Source: Bradyrhizobium sp. sBnM-33
GTDB taxonomy: Bacteria > Pseudomonadota > Alphaproteobacteria > Rhizobiales > Xanthobacteraceae
Direction of reading: 5' to 3'
Length of the DNA: 64,000 nucleotides
Assembly: GCF_032917945.1 (NCBI RefSeq)
Contig: NZ_CP136624.1
Coordinates: 8,541,001-8,605,000 of the forward strand
The position numbers were made by a program, and so were the translations under genes. How positions within the stretch are numbered: the first letter of the stretch is position 1; each line of letters starts with the position of its first letter. Shown piece after piece: positions 32,332-41,623 of this stretch. The notes below the pieces were generated by a model. The model was not told the origin of the DNA and searched no databases. It was given only the letters and a program-made list of their open reading frames with translations.

Positions 32332-33852
32332 ATGAACCGATCTGCATTGCCTAGCCCTTCAACTGGCTCTAATGAAAGAACCAGTTTTGACGATTTGCTG
32401 GGGCCAGTTGTGGACGACCTGCTGCCCGGAATGCTGCATCTGGCGCGCGACGGCGGCGCGACTCTGACGCGCCAGCTCACCGATCAGTTGCGGCACCTCA
32501 TCACGGAAGGACGCCTCGCGCCCGGCCAGCGCCTGCCCTCGAGCCGGCAACTGGCGCAATCGCTCGCGCTGTCGCGCAACACCGTCTCGTTTGCGGTCGA
32601 GCAATTGGCCGCGGAAGGTTATCTCTCGCTTACCGCTGGGCGCCGTCCGATCGTCGCCGAAGGCCTGTCGCTCGATCGCCGCAACATGTCGCCGCGAAGC
32701 AGCCGCGCCGGCAGCGAGCGAGTAGACCTGTCGTCCTGGGCGCGCAGCCTGCGGCGGGCGGACTGGCCGCCCGTTCATGACGGACGGCCACGGCCGTTTC
32801 AGCCCGGGCTGGCGGATGAGCGCGAGTTTCCGCACGATGTGTGGAGCCGCTGCCTGCGGCGCGCGGCGCGAAACGCGCCGCTGCGCCGTGACCGGCCCAT
32901 CAACCATGCACCTCTGCAGGAAGCGCTGCTCGGGCATCTCGTGGTTCATCGCGGAATCAAGGCGAAGGCCGACCAGATATTGATCGTGCCGACGGCGCAA
33001 TCCGGCCTGACGCTGGTCGCCAGTGCGCTGCTTGAGCGCGGCGATCACGCCTGGATCGAAAGCCCGGGCTATGGCGGCGCGAACGTCGCATTGCATGCCG
33101 CCGGTGCCATCGTTTCCGCCATACCGCTCGACGCACAAGGCATGGCCGTCTCATCCCGCAAGGAGACGCCGCGGCTGATCTTCGTCACGCCGTCGCATCA
33201 ATATCCGACCGGACGTCTGATGCCGATCGGCCGCCGTCTCGAACTTTTGCGTTTCGCCGAAGCCACGGGCGCCTGCATCATCGAGGACGACTATGACGGC
33301 GAATTTCATTATGAGGCTCGCCCGGTAGCCGCATTGCAGGGGCTCGCAACATCGCCGCGCGTGTTCTATCTTGGCACCTTTTCGAAGGCGACGTACGCGG
33401 ACATCCGCCTCGGTTACCTCGTGGTGCCGGAAACGCTGATCGAGGTCTTCGAACCCGCGCAGCGCCACACGGGAATGCTGACGTCGATCACGATGCAGGA
33501 TGCGCTGGCCGAGTTCATCGCATCCGGCGCCTATCTCGGCCATGTCAAGAGAATGACGCGTCTCTACAAGGGCCGGCGCGACCGCATGCTGCAGGCGCTT
33601 GCCGCGGAGGCCGGCGACCGTCTCGCGATCGAAGCCCCGGCCGGCGGCATGCAATTGCTCGCAAGGTGCAGCGGACCGGCTAACGACCGGCAATTGTCCG
33701 CGCGCCTGCTCGACGCCGGAGTCGCCAGCCGGCCGTTATCGACCATGCTGTATCACAAGACAAACGAGCAGGGCCTGTTTCTCGGGTTTGCGGCATGGAA
33801 TGAAAAGGAGATCGATCAGGCGGCGCTCATCCTTGGCCGAACCCTGCGTTGA
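32332..33852 (+). CDS. MocR family (GntR-aminotransferase fusion) transcriptional regulator
   Basis: A 506-residue regulator. The winged helix domain lies near residues 45-110 (LTRQLTDQLRHLITEGRLAP, PSSRQLAQSLALSRNTV). The remainder is a type I aminotransferase fold with EDDYDGEFHYE and a PLP lysine in YLGTFSKATYADIRLGYL. MocR proteins typically sense amino-acid-PLP adducts and control adjacent transport or metabolic genes, here probably the divergent EamA exporter. The ATG at 32332 is the first; a GTG at 32410 (VDDLLPGM) may be the true start because an inverted repeat lies at 32361-32386. Confidence 0.88.
   Translation: MNRSALPSPSTGSNERTSFDDLLGPVVDDLLPGMLHLARDGGATLTRQLTDQLRHLITEGRLAPGQRLPSSRQLAQSLALSRNTVSFAVEQLAAEGYLSLTAGRRPIVAEGLSLDRRNMSPRSSRAGSERVDLSSWARSLRRADWPPVHDGRPRPFQPGLADEREFPHDVWSRCLRRAARNAPLRRDRPINHAPLQEALLGHLVVHRGIKAKADQILIVPTAQSGLTLVASALLERGDHAWIESPGYGGANVALHAAGAIVSAIPLDAQGMAVSSRKETPRLIFVTPSHQYPTGRLMPIGRRLELLRFAEATGACIIEDDYDGEFHYEARPVAALQGLATSPRVFYLGTFSKATYADIRLGYLVVPETLIEVFEPAQRHTGMLTSITMQDALAEFIASGAYLGHVKRMTRLYKGRRDRMLQALAAEAGDRLAIEAPAGGMQLLARCSGPANDRQLSARLLDAGVASRPLSTMLYHKTNEQGLFLGFAAWNEKEIDQAALILGRTLR
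32361..32386. promoter_or_regulatory. Candidate MocR operator, AACTGG-N14-CCAGTT
   Basis: Inverted repeat AACTGG (32361-32366) and CCAGTT (32381-32386) with inner TCT/AGA symmetry, spanning TCTAATGAAAGA. It lies between the exporter start and the first well conserved regulator codons. Its symmetry and location fit a MocR binding site that serves both divergent genes. Confidence 0.5.
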
Positions 33853-33876
33853 TACGCGCGAATATCGCGTGACGAA

Positions 33877-36210
33877 TTATCCTGCCGCCCGCCGGGGCTG
33901 CGCATTCGCGGCGACGTCGGCGGGCGCCGGAACCTGCATCAGAATGGTTTGGCTGGCGGGTGCGATTTCCACGCCGCACTCCTGGAATCGCAGCTTCATG
34001 CGGCGGTTGAATTCGCGCTGCACCGGCCAGCGGCCGGCATCGGTGCAGCGGATCTGGCCGACGATCGAAGCCATCGAGCCGTCGACCTTGTCGACGCCCC
34101 ACAGTTCGAGATCGCCGCGGATCAGGTGCTGGTATTCGGGCTCGCGCCGCATCTCGGCAACGATGTCCTTCAGTATCTGGCCGGCGCGGTCGGTGTCTTC
34201 CTTGTAGGCCACGTTGACGCTGACGGCCGCATTGCCGGCGCCCCGGCTTGAATTGGTGATTGTCGTCACCGCGCTGAACGGCACGATGTGCACCGAGCCG
34301 TCGCCGGCGCGCAGGCGAAGCGTGCGGATCGAGACGTTCTCCACCACGCCCGACAGGCCTGACAGCGTGACATTGTCGCCGACCTGCACCGTGTTCTCGA
34401 TCAGGAGAAACAGTCCGGTGATCAGGTCCTGCACCAGTTTCTGCGAGCCGAAGCCGATGGCGATACCGACGATACCTGCGCCAGCGAGCAATGGCGCGAC
34501 GTTGACGCCGATTTCGCTGAGCGCCGTCAGGCCGACCACGGTGACGATCAGACACAGCAGCGCCGTTCGCAGCATCGGCTGAAAGGTGCGCAGCCGCGCC
34601 GCGCGCGCGTAGTGCCCCTCACGCGAGAGCGCGTTGATCTTGCGATCCAGCAACGCGTTGCTGACTTCCCAGATCGCGGCAGCAGCCAGCGCTGCAATGC
34701 CGACGGTGACCACCGCCGACAACAGCCGGCCGCCGATCTGGCCGCCATAGAACCAGACAATGGCGTTGATGCCCCAGACTTCCAGCAGCGCCACGAAGCC
34801 GATGAAGGCAATCACGGCCGAGACGATGTTGCGCAACAGTGGCAGATAGCGGTTGGCGCGGGTCTCCAGGCCCGGAAAGCGGCGCAGGAGATCCGGGCTG
34901 ATGCGAAAGCCGCGGTCGATCAGGCTCAGCACCAGGATGGTGGCGAGACGCACGATCAGCACGACCGCGATGGTGCCGACGAAATACTGCAGCAGCAGCG
35001 AGTAGCCGTTGCGGATGTTGAGCGCCCACACCGCCCACAGGGCGAGATCGAGCGCGATGGCAAGATAGTGCCAGAGACCGGCGACGCGATTGCGCACCCT
35101 GGCGGCTGTGCCGTCGCGGCCGGCCGGTGCGCGTATGGCGTCGGCGACCTGCCTTCGACACTGCAGGATGACGACGACGACGAAGAGATGCACGACCAGC
35201 ATCACCAGGCGCAGCAACGCGGCGTAGCCGGCGCGGTGCAGGCCCAGCAGCAGCGCCACATTGGCGAAAGCGATGCCCGAGACGGCGACGGTGACGATGC
35301 GCCGCGCCCATATCTCGATATAGGCCGCTGTCTCGGCGCGAACGCGAAACAGGCCGAAAGGCCCGGCCAGCGCCCGCACCACGCAGATCAGCCCGCGCGT
35401 CAGCGCATAGGCGTTGACGACCGCGAGGATCACCAGCCGGGTGGTTGCGAGATCGCCGATCCCGGTGCCCAGCAACATCGTGGCGATACCGATAAAGGCG
35501 AGCACCGGGAGCAGTTCTAGCACGAGGCGCCCGAGCACGAACGGCAGCCTGACCAGCGACTGCCAGGTGCGCGCCAGGCTGAGCCGCCGCCGATGCTGCG
35601 CGGGCGCCGCGGCAATATCCGCGACAGACGATGGCGGATCGGCTATCGCGAGCGTCGTTACCGGAGCCTGCGCCGTTTGGGGAAGCCGCGCTTCGAGGAG
35701 CGCCACCGGCCGCTTGATGAGGCGGAAAACCAACCATTCGGCGGCAAATGCGCAGAGGAACACCAGCGCCAGCTTCCACGCGATATCGAGCAACTGATGA
35801 TAGGCGGACGGATCATTGGCGGTCCGCACGAACCAGTAATAGAACGCCCGAAAATGCGTCAGCGTCCGCACCACGTCGGCGACATCGCGCGAGATCTCGC
35901 CAACTTGCTCGGACACCGTCAGCAGGAGCTGTGCGCCGAGGCTGTCCGCCGTGAGCGGCATCGCGGATTTCGGCTCGCCGGCCGGGGCTTGCGGTGGCTG
36001 CGAGGCACTGGCGATCGCGCGTAGCGTCTCGATGACTTGCGCGCGCTTCTTGTCATCGGAAAGCGTATCGAGCGCCCGCTTCGCCTGATCGGGCGTCAGG
36101 ACGTCAGCTGTATCGGTAGCGGCGGCAGGCGCAGCGCCGGGCTGCGCGAAAACCGGGAAGGCAAGCAGCGCGCAGATGAGCAGGATCGCGGGGAAGAGCT
36201 TGTGCGACAC
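33877..36210 (-). CDS. Large MscS-family mechanosensitive channel
   Basis: A 777-residue inner-membrane protein. A signal peptide (HKLFPAILLICALLAFPVFA) leads to a periplasmic domain of about 110 residues, then about ten membrane segments. The MscS core is at the C-terminus: pore helix region GAGIVGIAIGFGSQKLVQDL, then the beta domain VGDNVTLSGLSGVVENVSIR and FSAVTTITNSSR. It would release solutes on hypo-osmotic shock. I chose GTG 36210 because it gives a clean signal peptide and has GAGG five bases before it. ATG 36282 and 36360 are alternatives that add an unlikely basic extension. Confidence 0.85.
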   Translation of the reverse strand: MSHKLFPAILLICALLAFPVFAQPGAAPAAATDTADVLTPDQAKRALDTLSDDKKRAQVIETLRAIASASQPPQAPAGEPKSAMPLTADSLGAQLLLTVSEQVGEISRDVADVVRTLTHFRAFYYWFVRTANDPSAYHQLLDIAWKLALVFLCAFAAEWLVFRLIKRPVALLEARLPQTAQAPVTTLAIADPPSSVADIAAAPAQHRRRLSLARTWQSLVRLPFVLGRLVLELLPVLAFIGIATMLLGTGIGDLATTRLVILAVVNAYALTRGLICVVRALAGPFGLFRVRAETAAYIEIWARRIVTVAVSGIAFANVALLLGLHRAGYAALLRLVMLVVHLFVVVVILQCRRQVADAIRAPAGRDGTAARVRNRVAGLWHYLAIALDLALWAVWALNIRNGYSLLLQYFVGTIAVVLIVRLATILVLSLIDRGFRISPDLLRRFPGLETRANRYLPLLRNIVSAVIAFIGFVALLEVWGINAIVWFYGGQIGGRLLSAVVTVGIAALAAAAIWEVSNALLDRKINALSREGHYARAARLRTFQPMLRTALLCLIVTVVGLTALSEIGVNVAPLLAGAGIVGIAIGFGSQKLVQDLITGLFLLIENTVQVGDNVTLSGLSGVVENVSIRTLRLRAGDGSVHIVPFSAVTTITNSSRGAGNAAVSVNVAYKEDTDRAGQILKDIVAEMRREPEYQHLIRGDLELWGVDKVDGSMASIVGQIRCTDAGRWPVQREFNRRMKLRFQECGVEIAPASQTILMQVPAPADVAANAQPRRAAG

Positions 36211-36432
36211 GAAGGCCTCGCTGAATAAAATGCGCCCGGCGACGAAAACCTGGAGTCGGTCTCGCCTTCGTGCGTGCGTCATGTCGGATTGCCTGTTTTC
36301 GCCGTTATCCTGTGTCGGAAGTTTGCCTGTGCGGCGACTTTCTCTTGGCATTTCTCGCATCGCAATGATGCCGCAGCGCTTGAACCGCAGGGAACTTCAA
36401 AGGGCTGCAAAATGAAAGCCGGAGCCTAAGAT

Positions 36433-37413
36433 CTAGCGAGGTTTTCCGCGCGCGGCGGCCGCGCGATATTCCGCGAGCGTGCGCCCCACCATTTCGTCGA
36501 CGGAAAGAATCTCCGTCACGCCCGAAACGGAATGTCCCGCACTCCAAATATCCTTCCAGCGTTTCGGGCGGTTCTCGCGCGCGCCGATGTCGATATCCTT
36601 GCCGATATCGATCGCGCCCCGCTCGGGAAGATCGTCCGGATCGAGGCCGGCGGCCTCGATCGAGGGGCGCAGCATGTTGGTCTGCAGGCCCGTGAATGCC
36701 TTGGTCAGCAGGATGTCGTCGGCGCTGCTGGCGACCAGCATCTCCTTGTAGCGCGCGTCCGCCATGCTCTCGCGCGTGGCGATGAATTTGGTACCCATAT
36801 AGGCGAGATCGCAGCCGAGCGCCTCGGCCGCGCGCAGGGCGTGACCATCCGCGATGCCGCCCGCCAGCACCAGGGGTCCGTCAAAGAAGGCGCGCACCGC
36901 GCGCACGAACACGAATGGATTGAGCCAGCCGGTCTGGCCGCCCGCGCCTGCCGTCAGCAGCACCAGCCCGTCGGCACCGGCGGCGACCGCGCGTTCGGCA
37001 TGGCGGATGGATGCGACGTCGGCAAACACCAGCGCGCCGGCATCGCGCAACGGCTTCAATACCGGTGCCGGCGAGCCGACCGAGGTGATAACCATTTCCG
37101 GCCGGTGACGCAGCAGCACCTGCAGATCCTGCTCCAGCCGCGCATTGGAGCGATGCACGATCAGATTCGCGCATACAGGCGCCGCGGGCTTGCCGCTCGC
37201 GTCCGAGTGCTCCTTCAGCCGGTCATCGATATCCGTCAGCCATTGATCGAGCTGTTCGGGGCTGCAGCAATTCACCGTGGGAAATGCGCCAATCACGCCG
37301 TTGCGGCAGGCGGCTACCACCAGTTCGACGCCGGAGACGAGAAACATCGGCGCCGCAATCAGCGGCAGGCCGAGGCGATCGCGAAAGCGCGCGAGAGAAT
37401 CGATCGACGGCAA
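36433..37413 (-). CDS. Nitronate monooxygenase (2-nitropropane dioxygenase family)
   Basis: A 326-residue FMN enzyme of the NMO/NPD fold. Seen: LPLIAAPMFLVSGVELVVAA at the N-terminus, where the APM motif contacts FMN, GADGLVLLTAGAGGQTGWLN and PLVLAGGIADGHALRAAEAL for the phosphate site, and LGCDLAYMGTKFIATRES. Such enzymes oxidise alkyl nitronates or act as enoyl reductases; family members are often mis-annotated, so the substrate is open. A paralogue of about the same length lies at 45530-46498. The gene reads divergently from the acyl-CoA ligase at 37513. Confidence 0.87.
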   Translation of the reverse strand: MPSIDSLARFRDRLGLPLIAAPMFLVSGVELVVAACRNGVIGAFPTVNCCSPEQLDQWLTDIDDRLKEHSDASGKPAAPVCANLIVHRSNARLEQDLQVLLRHRPEMVITSVGSPAPVLKPLRDAGALVFADVASIRHAERAVAAGADGLVLLTAGAGGQTGWLNPFVFVRAVRAFFDGPLVLAGGIADGHALRAAEALGCDLAYMGTKFIATRESMADARYKEMLVASSADDILLTKAFTGLQTNMLRPSIEAAGLDPDDLPERGAIDIGKDIDIGARENRPKRWKDIWSAGHSVSGVTEILSVDEMVGRTLAEYRAAAARGKPR

Positions 37414-37512
37414 GATGTTCTTCCTGACTTGAGCCGCTTGCCCATTGTGCTAGCGTTCATCCAACATTGGCACGAGCGAAGGCCAATTACAAAACAGGCG
37501 GGAGGAAGAAAG

Positions 37513-39075
37513 ATGGGGAATCCGCTCTACGCATTTCCGACGGCCTGCGAGCAGACGTTGCGGGCGCTGGCGCGGTACCCGGAGCGCACGGCGTTCGCCT
37601 GGCCGGGCGGATCGATCACCTATCGCGGCGCGAGCGATATGATCGGCCGCATGCAGAGCGTCTTCATGCAGCTCGGCTTTGCGCCCGGCACGCGCGTCGC
37701 GTTTCTCACCGCCAACCGCGCCGACACCTGGTGCGCTGGCGTTGCTGCGCAGTTGGCGCGGTTTGCGATTACCTGGCTGCATCCTTTGGGTTCGCTAGAC
37801 GACCAACTGTTTCAGTTGGAAGACTCTGAAACGCAGATGCTGGTGGTTGACGGCGTCACCTTTCGCGATCGCGGCGGCGAACTCGCCGCCAAAGCGGCCG
37901 GCGTGAAGACGGTATTCACGCTTGGCCCCGCCGGCTACGGCGCCGATCTCTTGCAGGCGATTGAAGCCGCAGGCAGCGTCAGGGCACGCAGCTTCGCCGG
38001 TCCCGACGACATCGCCACGCTCAATTACACCGGCGGCACCACGGGCAAATCCAAGGGCGCGCTGCGGCACCACCGGGAATATGGCGGCTGGGCCAGTGCG
38101 ATCCTCGCCGATTTCGAAATTCCGGATACGCCGCGCTATCTCACCGTCGCGCCGATCAGCCATGTCGCGGGGACAAAAGTGCTGCCGACGCTGATGCGCG
38201 GCGGCACCGTACACATGCTGAAAGGCTTTGATCCCGAAGCCGTGTTCAAGACCATCGAGCGCGAGAAGATCAACTTCACGCTGTTCGTGCCGACGATGAT
38301 CTACGTGATGCTGGATCACCCGACGCTCGACAAGACCGACCTCTCCTCGCTTGAACTCTTGCTGTACGGCGCGTCTGCGATGTCGCCGAGCCGGCTGGTC
38401 GAAGGCATCGAGCGGATCGGGCCGGTGTTCTCGCAGCTCTACGGCCAGACCGAGTGCTATCCGGTATCCGTGCTGCGCAAGGCCGACCATGATCCCAGGA
38501 CGCCGGAGCTGTTCCTGTCCTGCGGATTCCCGATTGCCGCCTGCCAGGTGAAGATCCTCGACAATGACGACCAGGAAGTCGCAACCGGCGAGGCCGGCGA
38601 GATCTGCGTGCGCGGCACGCATGTAATGGCGGAGTACTGGAGACGGCCGGACACCACCGCGGAGACGCTGAGGAACGGCTGGCTGCACACCGGCGACATC
38701 GCGCGATCGGACGAACGCGGCTATATGTTCATCCTCGACCGCAAGAAGGACATGATCGTCTCCGGCGGCTTCAACATCTTTCCGCGCGAGGTCGAGGATG
38801 TCCTGTCGCAGCATGCCGACGTCGCCATGGTCGCCGTGGTCGGCGTGCCTGACGATAAATGGGGCGAGGCCGTCACCGCCGTGATCGTCGCCCGCGAAGG
38901 CGCGCGGCCGAATCCGGACGAGCTGATCAACCTCGTGAAGGCGAAGAAGGGACCGACGCACGCGCCCAAGCACATCAAGTTCGTTAACGAGTTGCCGATG
39001 ACCGGCGTCGGCAAGGTGGACAAGAAGGTGCTGAAAGCAGCCTTCTGGACCGGGCGGGAGCGGATGGTGGGGTAG
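37513..39075 (+). CDS. Fatty-acid/carboxylate-CoA ligase (AMP-binding)
   Basis: A 520-residue ANL enzyme. The P-loop is TLNYTGGTTGKSKGAL (about residues 170-185), motif A5 is YGQTECYPVSV, and the hinge region is GWLHTGDIARSDERGYMFIL followed by DRKKDMIVSGGFNIFP. The catalytic Lys lies in TGVGKVDKKVLK. These residues show adenylate and thioester formation on an acyl substrate, but chain length is not predictable. The ATG at 37513 follows GGGAGGAAGAAAG. The upstream divergent gene is a nitronate monooxygenase; whether the two act together is unknown. Confidence 0.88.
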   Translation: MGNPLYAFPTACEQTLRALARYPERTAFAWPGGSITYRGASDMIGRMQSVFMQLGFAPGTRVAFLTANRADTWCAGVAAQLARFAITWLHPLGSLDDQLFQLEDSETQMLVVDGVTFRDRGGELAAKAAGVKTVFTLGPAGYGADLLQAIEAAGSVRARSFAGPDDIATLNYTGGTTGKSKGALRHHREYGGWASAILADFEIPDTPRYLTVAPISHVAGTKVLPTLMRGGTVHMLKGFDPEAVFKTIEREKINFTLFVPTMIYVMLDHPTLDKTDLSSLELLLYGASAMSPSRLVEGIERIGPVFSQLYGQTECYPVSVLRKADHDPRTPELFLSCGFPIAACQVKILDNDDQEVATGEAGEICVRGTHVMAEYWRRPDTTAETLRNGWLHTGDIARSDERGYMFILDRKKDMIVSGGFNIFPREVEDVLSQHADVAMVAVVGVPDDKWGEAVTAVIVAREGARPNPDELINLVKAKKGPTHAPKHIKFVNELPMTGVGKVDKKVLKAAFWTGRERMVG

Positions 39076-39116
39076 CAAGTAGCTCGGTCGGCACCTCACC
39101 TTTCAAAGCCATCCCC

Positions 39117-39160
39117 GTCGTCCTGAGGCGCGAGCCAACGGGTCCGCACCTCAGGATGAC
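39117..39160. repeat. Short copy of the GTC-CTGAGG dispersed repeat
   Basis: Begins GTCGTCCTGAGGCGCGAG and ends CACCTCAGGATGAC, with inverted ends like the element at 27637. It lies between the acyl-CoA ligase and minE, in a convergent position, and may act as a bidirectional stop. Confidence 0.6.
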
Positions 39161-39203
39161 AGGTTGAGATGTACGGCAAATCGATCGAGGATCGATGCCC
39201 TCG

Positions 39204-39500
39204 TCAGCCGGCCATGCGCCTCTCGCCGGGCGCCTTCGACTTGTCGAAATTGTTGGGCACTTCGATATCGACTTCGAGCGTCGATACCGTCTTGCCGCGC
39301 TCCAGCTTGACGATGACCTTGTCAGGATCCAGCGCCACGTGTTTCGACACGACAGCGAGAATCTCCTCCCGCAGCGTAACGAGCAGGTCGGACTGGCCGA
39401 GCAGTCCACGCTCATGCGCCAGCAGAATCTGCAGCCGCTCCCGCGCAACCGGAGCGGACGCGTTGCGGCCACCGAACAGCCGCAGCAGGTTCATGCTCAT
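39204..39500 (-). CDS. minE: Cell division topological specificity factor MinE
   Basis: A 98-residue protein. The N-terminal amphipathic membrane helix is [20 protein letters not shown], then the MinD-contact helix [20 protein letters not shown] and the C-terminal beta domain [20 protein letters not shown]. It stimulates MinD ATPase and drives pole-to-pole oscillation or its alphaproteobacterial equivalent. The start at 39500 overlaps the minD stop (ATGA) and follows GGAG by six bases. It is the last gene of minCDE. Confidence 0.95.
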   Translation of the reverse strand: MSMNLLRLFGGRNASAPVARERLQILLAHERGLLGQSDLLVTLREEILAVVSKHVALDPDKVIVKLERGKTVSTLEVDIEVPNNFDKSKAPGERRMAG

Positions 39501-40312
39501 GCAGCTCTCCGTCCCAGCAGCCGGTTCATGAAGCCCTTGCGCTCGGCCGGCACCACCATGGCGACTTCCTCGCCCATCAGGCGACGCGAGGCGTCGATAT
39601 AGGCGCGGGCCGGCGCACTCTCAGCATTGTTGAGCGTCACTGGCGTGCCGACATTGGACGCCTTCAGAACGTCCTGGCTCTCGGGAATGATGCCGATCAG
39701 CGGCGTTGCGAGGATTTCCAGGATATCGTCGATGTTGAGCATCTCGCCGCGCGCCGCACGCGCCGGATCGTAGCGGGTGATCAGCACATGCTTTTCCACC
39801 CGCTCGCCGCGCTCCGCCCTCACCGTCTTCGAATCGAGCATGCCGATGATGCGATCGGAGTCGCGCACCGAGGACACTTCCGGATTGGTGACGATGACGG
39901 CCTCGTCGGCATAGCGCATGGCGAGCGTCGCGCCGCGCTCGATGCCGGCCGGGCTGTCGCACAGGATCCAGTCGAATCGACTTCTCAGCTCGGCGATGAC
40001 GCGGCCGACGCCCTCGTCGGTGAGCGCATCCTTGTCGCGGGTCTGCGAGGCCGGGAGCAGCCAGAGATTTTCCAGCCGCTTGTCGCGGATCAAGGCCTGC
40101 GGCAGCTTGGCCACGCCCTGCACCACGTTGATGAGGTCGAACACCACGCGGCGTTCGGCGCCCATCACCAGATCGAGGTTGCGCAGGCCGACGTCGAAAT
40201 CGACCACCACGACGCTTTGCCCGCTTTGTGCAAGCGCCGCGCCGAGCGCGGCCGTCGAGGTAGTCTTTCCAACGCCTCCCTTGCCCGAGGTAACGACCAG
40301 GACCTTGGCCAT
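39497..40312 (-). CDS. minD: Septum-site determining ATPase MinD
   Basis: A 271-residue peripheral membrane ATPase. The deviant Walker A is [16 protein letters not shown] (residues 9-24, with signature Lys11 and Lys16), [18 protein letters not shown] is the Asp segment, and [16 protein letters not shown] the switch II. The C-terminus [11 protein letters not shown] is an amphipathic membrane targeting helix. It recruits MinC and is released by MinE. The gene lies 19 bases after minC and overlaps minE. Confidence 0.95.
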   Translation of the reverse strand: MAKVLVVTSGKGGVGKTTSTAALGAALAQSGQSVVVVDFDVGLRNLDLVMGAERRVVFDLINVVQGVAKLPQALIRDKRLENLWLLPASQTRDKDALTDEGVGRVIAELRSRFDWILCDSPAGIERGATLAMRYADEAVIVTNPEVSSVRDSDRIIGMLDSKTVRAERGERVEKHVLITRYDPARAARGEMLNIDDILEILATPLIGIIPESQDVLKASNVGTPVTLNNAESAPARAYIDASRRLMGEEVAMVVPAERKGFMNRLLGRRAA

Positions 40313-40331
40313 ACTTGATCTCCTTAGCCGG

Positions 40332-41030
40332 TTAATTCAGCGGGGTAATTTTCATGGTGTCACCCTCCAGCCAGGCCTGCGCCGGGCGATTGCGGAGCGC
40401 AACGTCGATTTCTTCTGCAGTCTGGTAGTAGCCGTCGATGGCGAGCAACTCCGCCTCGATCTTTTGGCAATAGATCCGTGCGGCTGAATTGCCGTTGACG
40501 CCGGCCATCGCGCGGCCGCGCAGCGTGCCGTAGATGTGGATCGATCCGCCGGCGACGATCTCAGCGCCCGACCCGACCGAGCCCAGAATGGTTACATCGC
40601 CTTCCATGAAGACGATGGACTGGCCCGAACGCACCGGGCTGTCGAGCAGCAGCGAGGTCGGCTTCGGCTTCTCAGGCTCCAACTTCTGCGCCGGCTCGCT
40701 TCGCGTGATCACGCAGGCACGGCCGCCGGTCAGCAAGGGCGGCATGTTGGCGCTGAGGCGGTCTTCCTCCACGCCCTCGATGCCGAGAACGCGAATGTTG
40801 CGCTCGTTGAGACTGCCGACGAGATGGGCGATGGCGGAGCTTGAGAGATCGACGGCTGAGAGATCGAGCACGATCGGCTTCCCGACGAAGTATCCGGGCG
40901 AGCGCGCCAGCGTGGCGTCGATCTCGGCGAGCCACTCCACGATCGGCACGACGGGGCTGAATACGAATGCGACATACGAACGGCCGCGCAGCCGGACCAG
41001 TTGACGCGTGGGATCCGCTCGGACGTCCAT
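40332..41030 (-). CDS. minC: Septum-site determining protein MinC
   Basis: A 232-residue FtsZ inhibitor. The N-terminal domain (RLRGRSYVAFVFSPVVPIVE) opposes FtsZ assembly; the C-terminal beta helix begins near residue 128 (SGQSIVFMEGDVTILGSVGS) and has AGGSIHIYGTLRGRAMAGVN, which binds MinD. The start at 41030 has AGGCGAG upstream. It is the first gene of minCDE. A full CtrA-type box lies 50 bases upstream of the start codon, so the operon is likely under cell-cycle control. Confidence 0.93.
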   Translation of the reverse strand: MDVRADPTRQLVRLRGRSYVAFVFSPVVPIVEWLAEIDATLARSPGYFVGKPIVLDLSAVDLSSSAIAHLVGSLNERNIRVLGIEGVEEDRLSANMPPLLTGGRACVITRSEPAQKLEPEKPKPTSLLLDSPVRSGQSIVFMEGDVTILGSVGSGAEIVAGGSIHIYGTLRGRAMAGVNGNSAARIYCQKIEAELLAIDGYYQTAEEIDVALRNRPAQAWLEGDTMKITPLN

Positions 41031-41079
41031 GATGTTCGACTCGCCTTTCTTATTGAATAGTTAACAATCGACCAACTTC

Positions 41080-41095
41080 GTTAACGAGTAATTAA
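41080..41095 (-). promoter_or_regulatory. CtrA-type box upstream of minC, TTAA-N7-TTAAC
   Basis: On the minus strand the bases read TTAATTACTCGTTAAC, which fits TTAA-N7-TTAAC exactly. The centre is about 57 bases upstream of the minC start codon, a position usual for CtrA control. Direct CtrA control of minCDE is reported for Sinorhizobium meliloti, from my general knowledge. Additional TTAAC half-sites lie at 41061 and 41229. Confidence 0.7.
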
Positions 41096-41623
41096 TGCGA
41101 AAACCCGCGCTGCGCGCAGAAAACGGCGCAACGGGCGGCGAATCCGGCGCATTTATGGCCGATTCTTGCTGCTGATCGCGGCGATGGCGCGTAAAACCCT
41201 ATGAAAACAGGGGTCACGCGAGTTGTAGTTAACGAACGCTCAACTTACTTTCGTCACGTTTCCGACCTAAATTAGTCCTCGCGCGGCTCCAACAAACTTA
41301 TGTGTGCTGGCAGATCCTTGCGGTCTGGCAGCTCAATCCGTCGGGCAGACGGACATTTGCCGGCAGGGGACGAGGCAGTGCAAGTCGTGGGTGTTGAGTG
41401 GTCGCGAGATCCGATCTCGCAGACAGGTGTCGTCGGACGCAGGGACGACGCTTCGCACTTCGATTCAAATCTTCCAATCAAACCCGATAGCGGACGGAAA
41501 GCGGACGTGGATGATACCGCGCGCCTCTTCCGTCACCTGGAGCTTTTGTCCGATACGTCCGCAGCCGTTTCGCCGCCAAGCAATCCGCCGGGCAATCCGC
41601 CAAGTGTCATGAGGAGTAACGGT
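41096..41623. other. Long intergenic/leader region between minC and the membrane protein gene
   Basis: No gene is supported by motif here. Visible are a near-match CtrA site TTAA-N7-TCAAC at 41229-41244 (plus strand) and two GANTC methylation-type sites (GAATC 41140, GATTC 41161). The right half (41300-41623) is an open frame in phase with the next gene but with proline-rich, unlikely sequence, so it is probably an untranslated leader. Two copies of CAATCCGCC occur at 41580 and 41592. Confidence 0.5.

Noticed and set aside
36532..37500. N-terminal extension of the acyl-CoA ligase frame
   Set aside because: It is antisense to the nitronate monooxygenase; the real start at 37513 has a strong ribosome site.
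37795..39099. 434-codon frame antisense to the acyl-CoA ligase
   Set aside because: Shadow frame; the sense strand has all ANL motifs.
41061..41085. TTAAC pair at 41061 and 41081 as a second CtrA box
   Set aside because: The spacing is too long for the TTAA-N7-TTAA pattern; only the 41080 site fits.
41300..41623. In-phase extension before the membrane protein at 41624
   Set aside because: Proline-rich and unlike a protein start; GAGGAG precedes the ATG at 41624.
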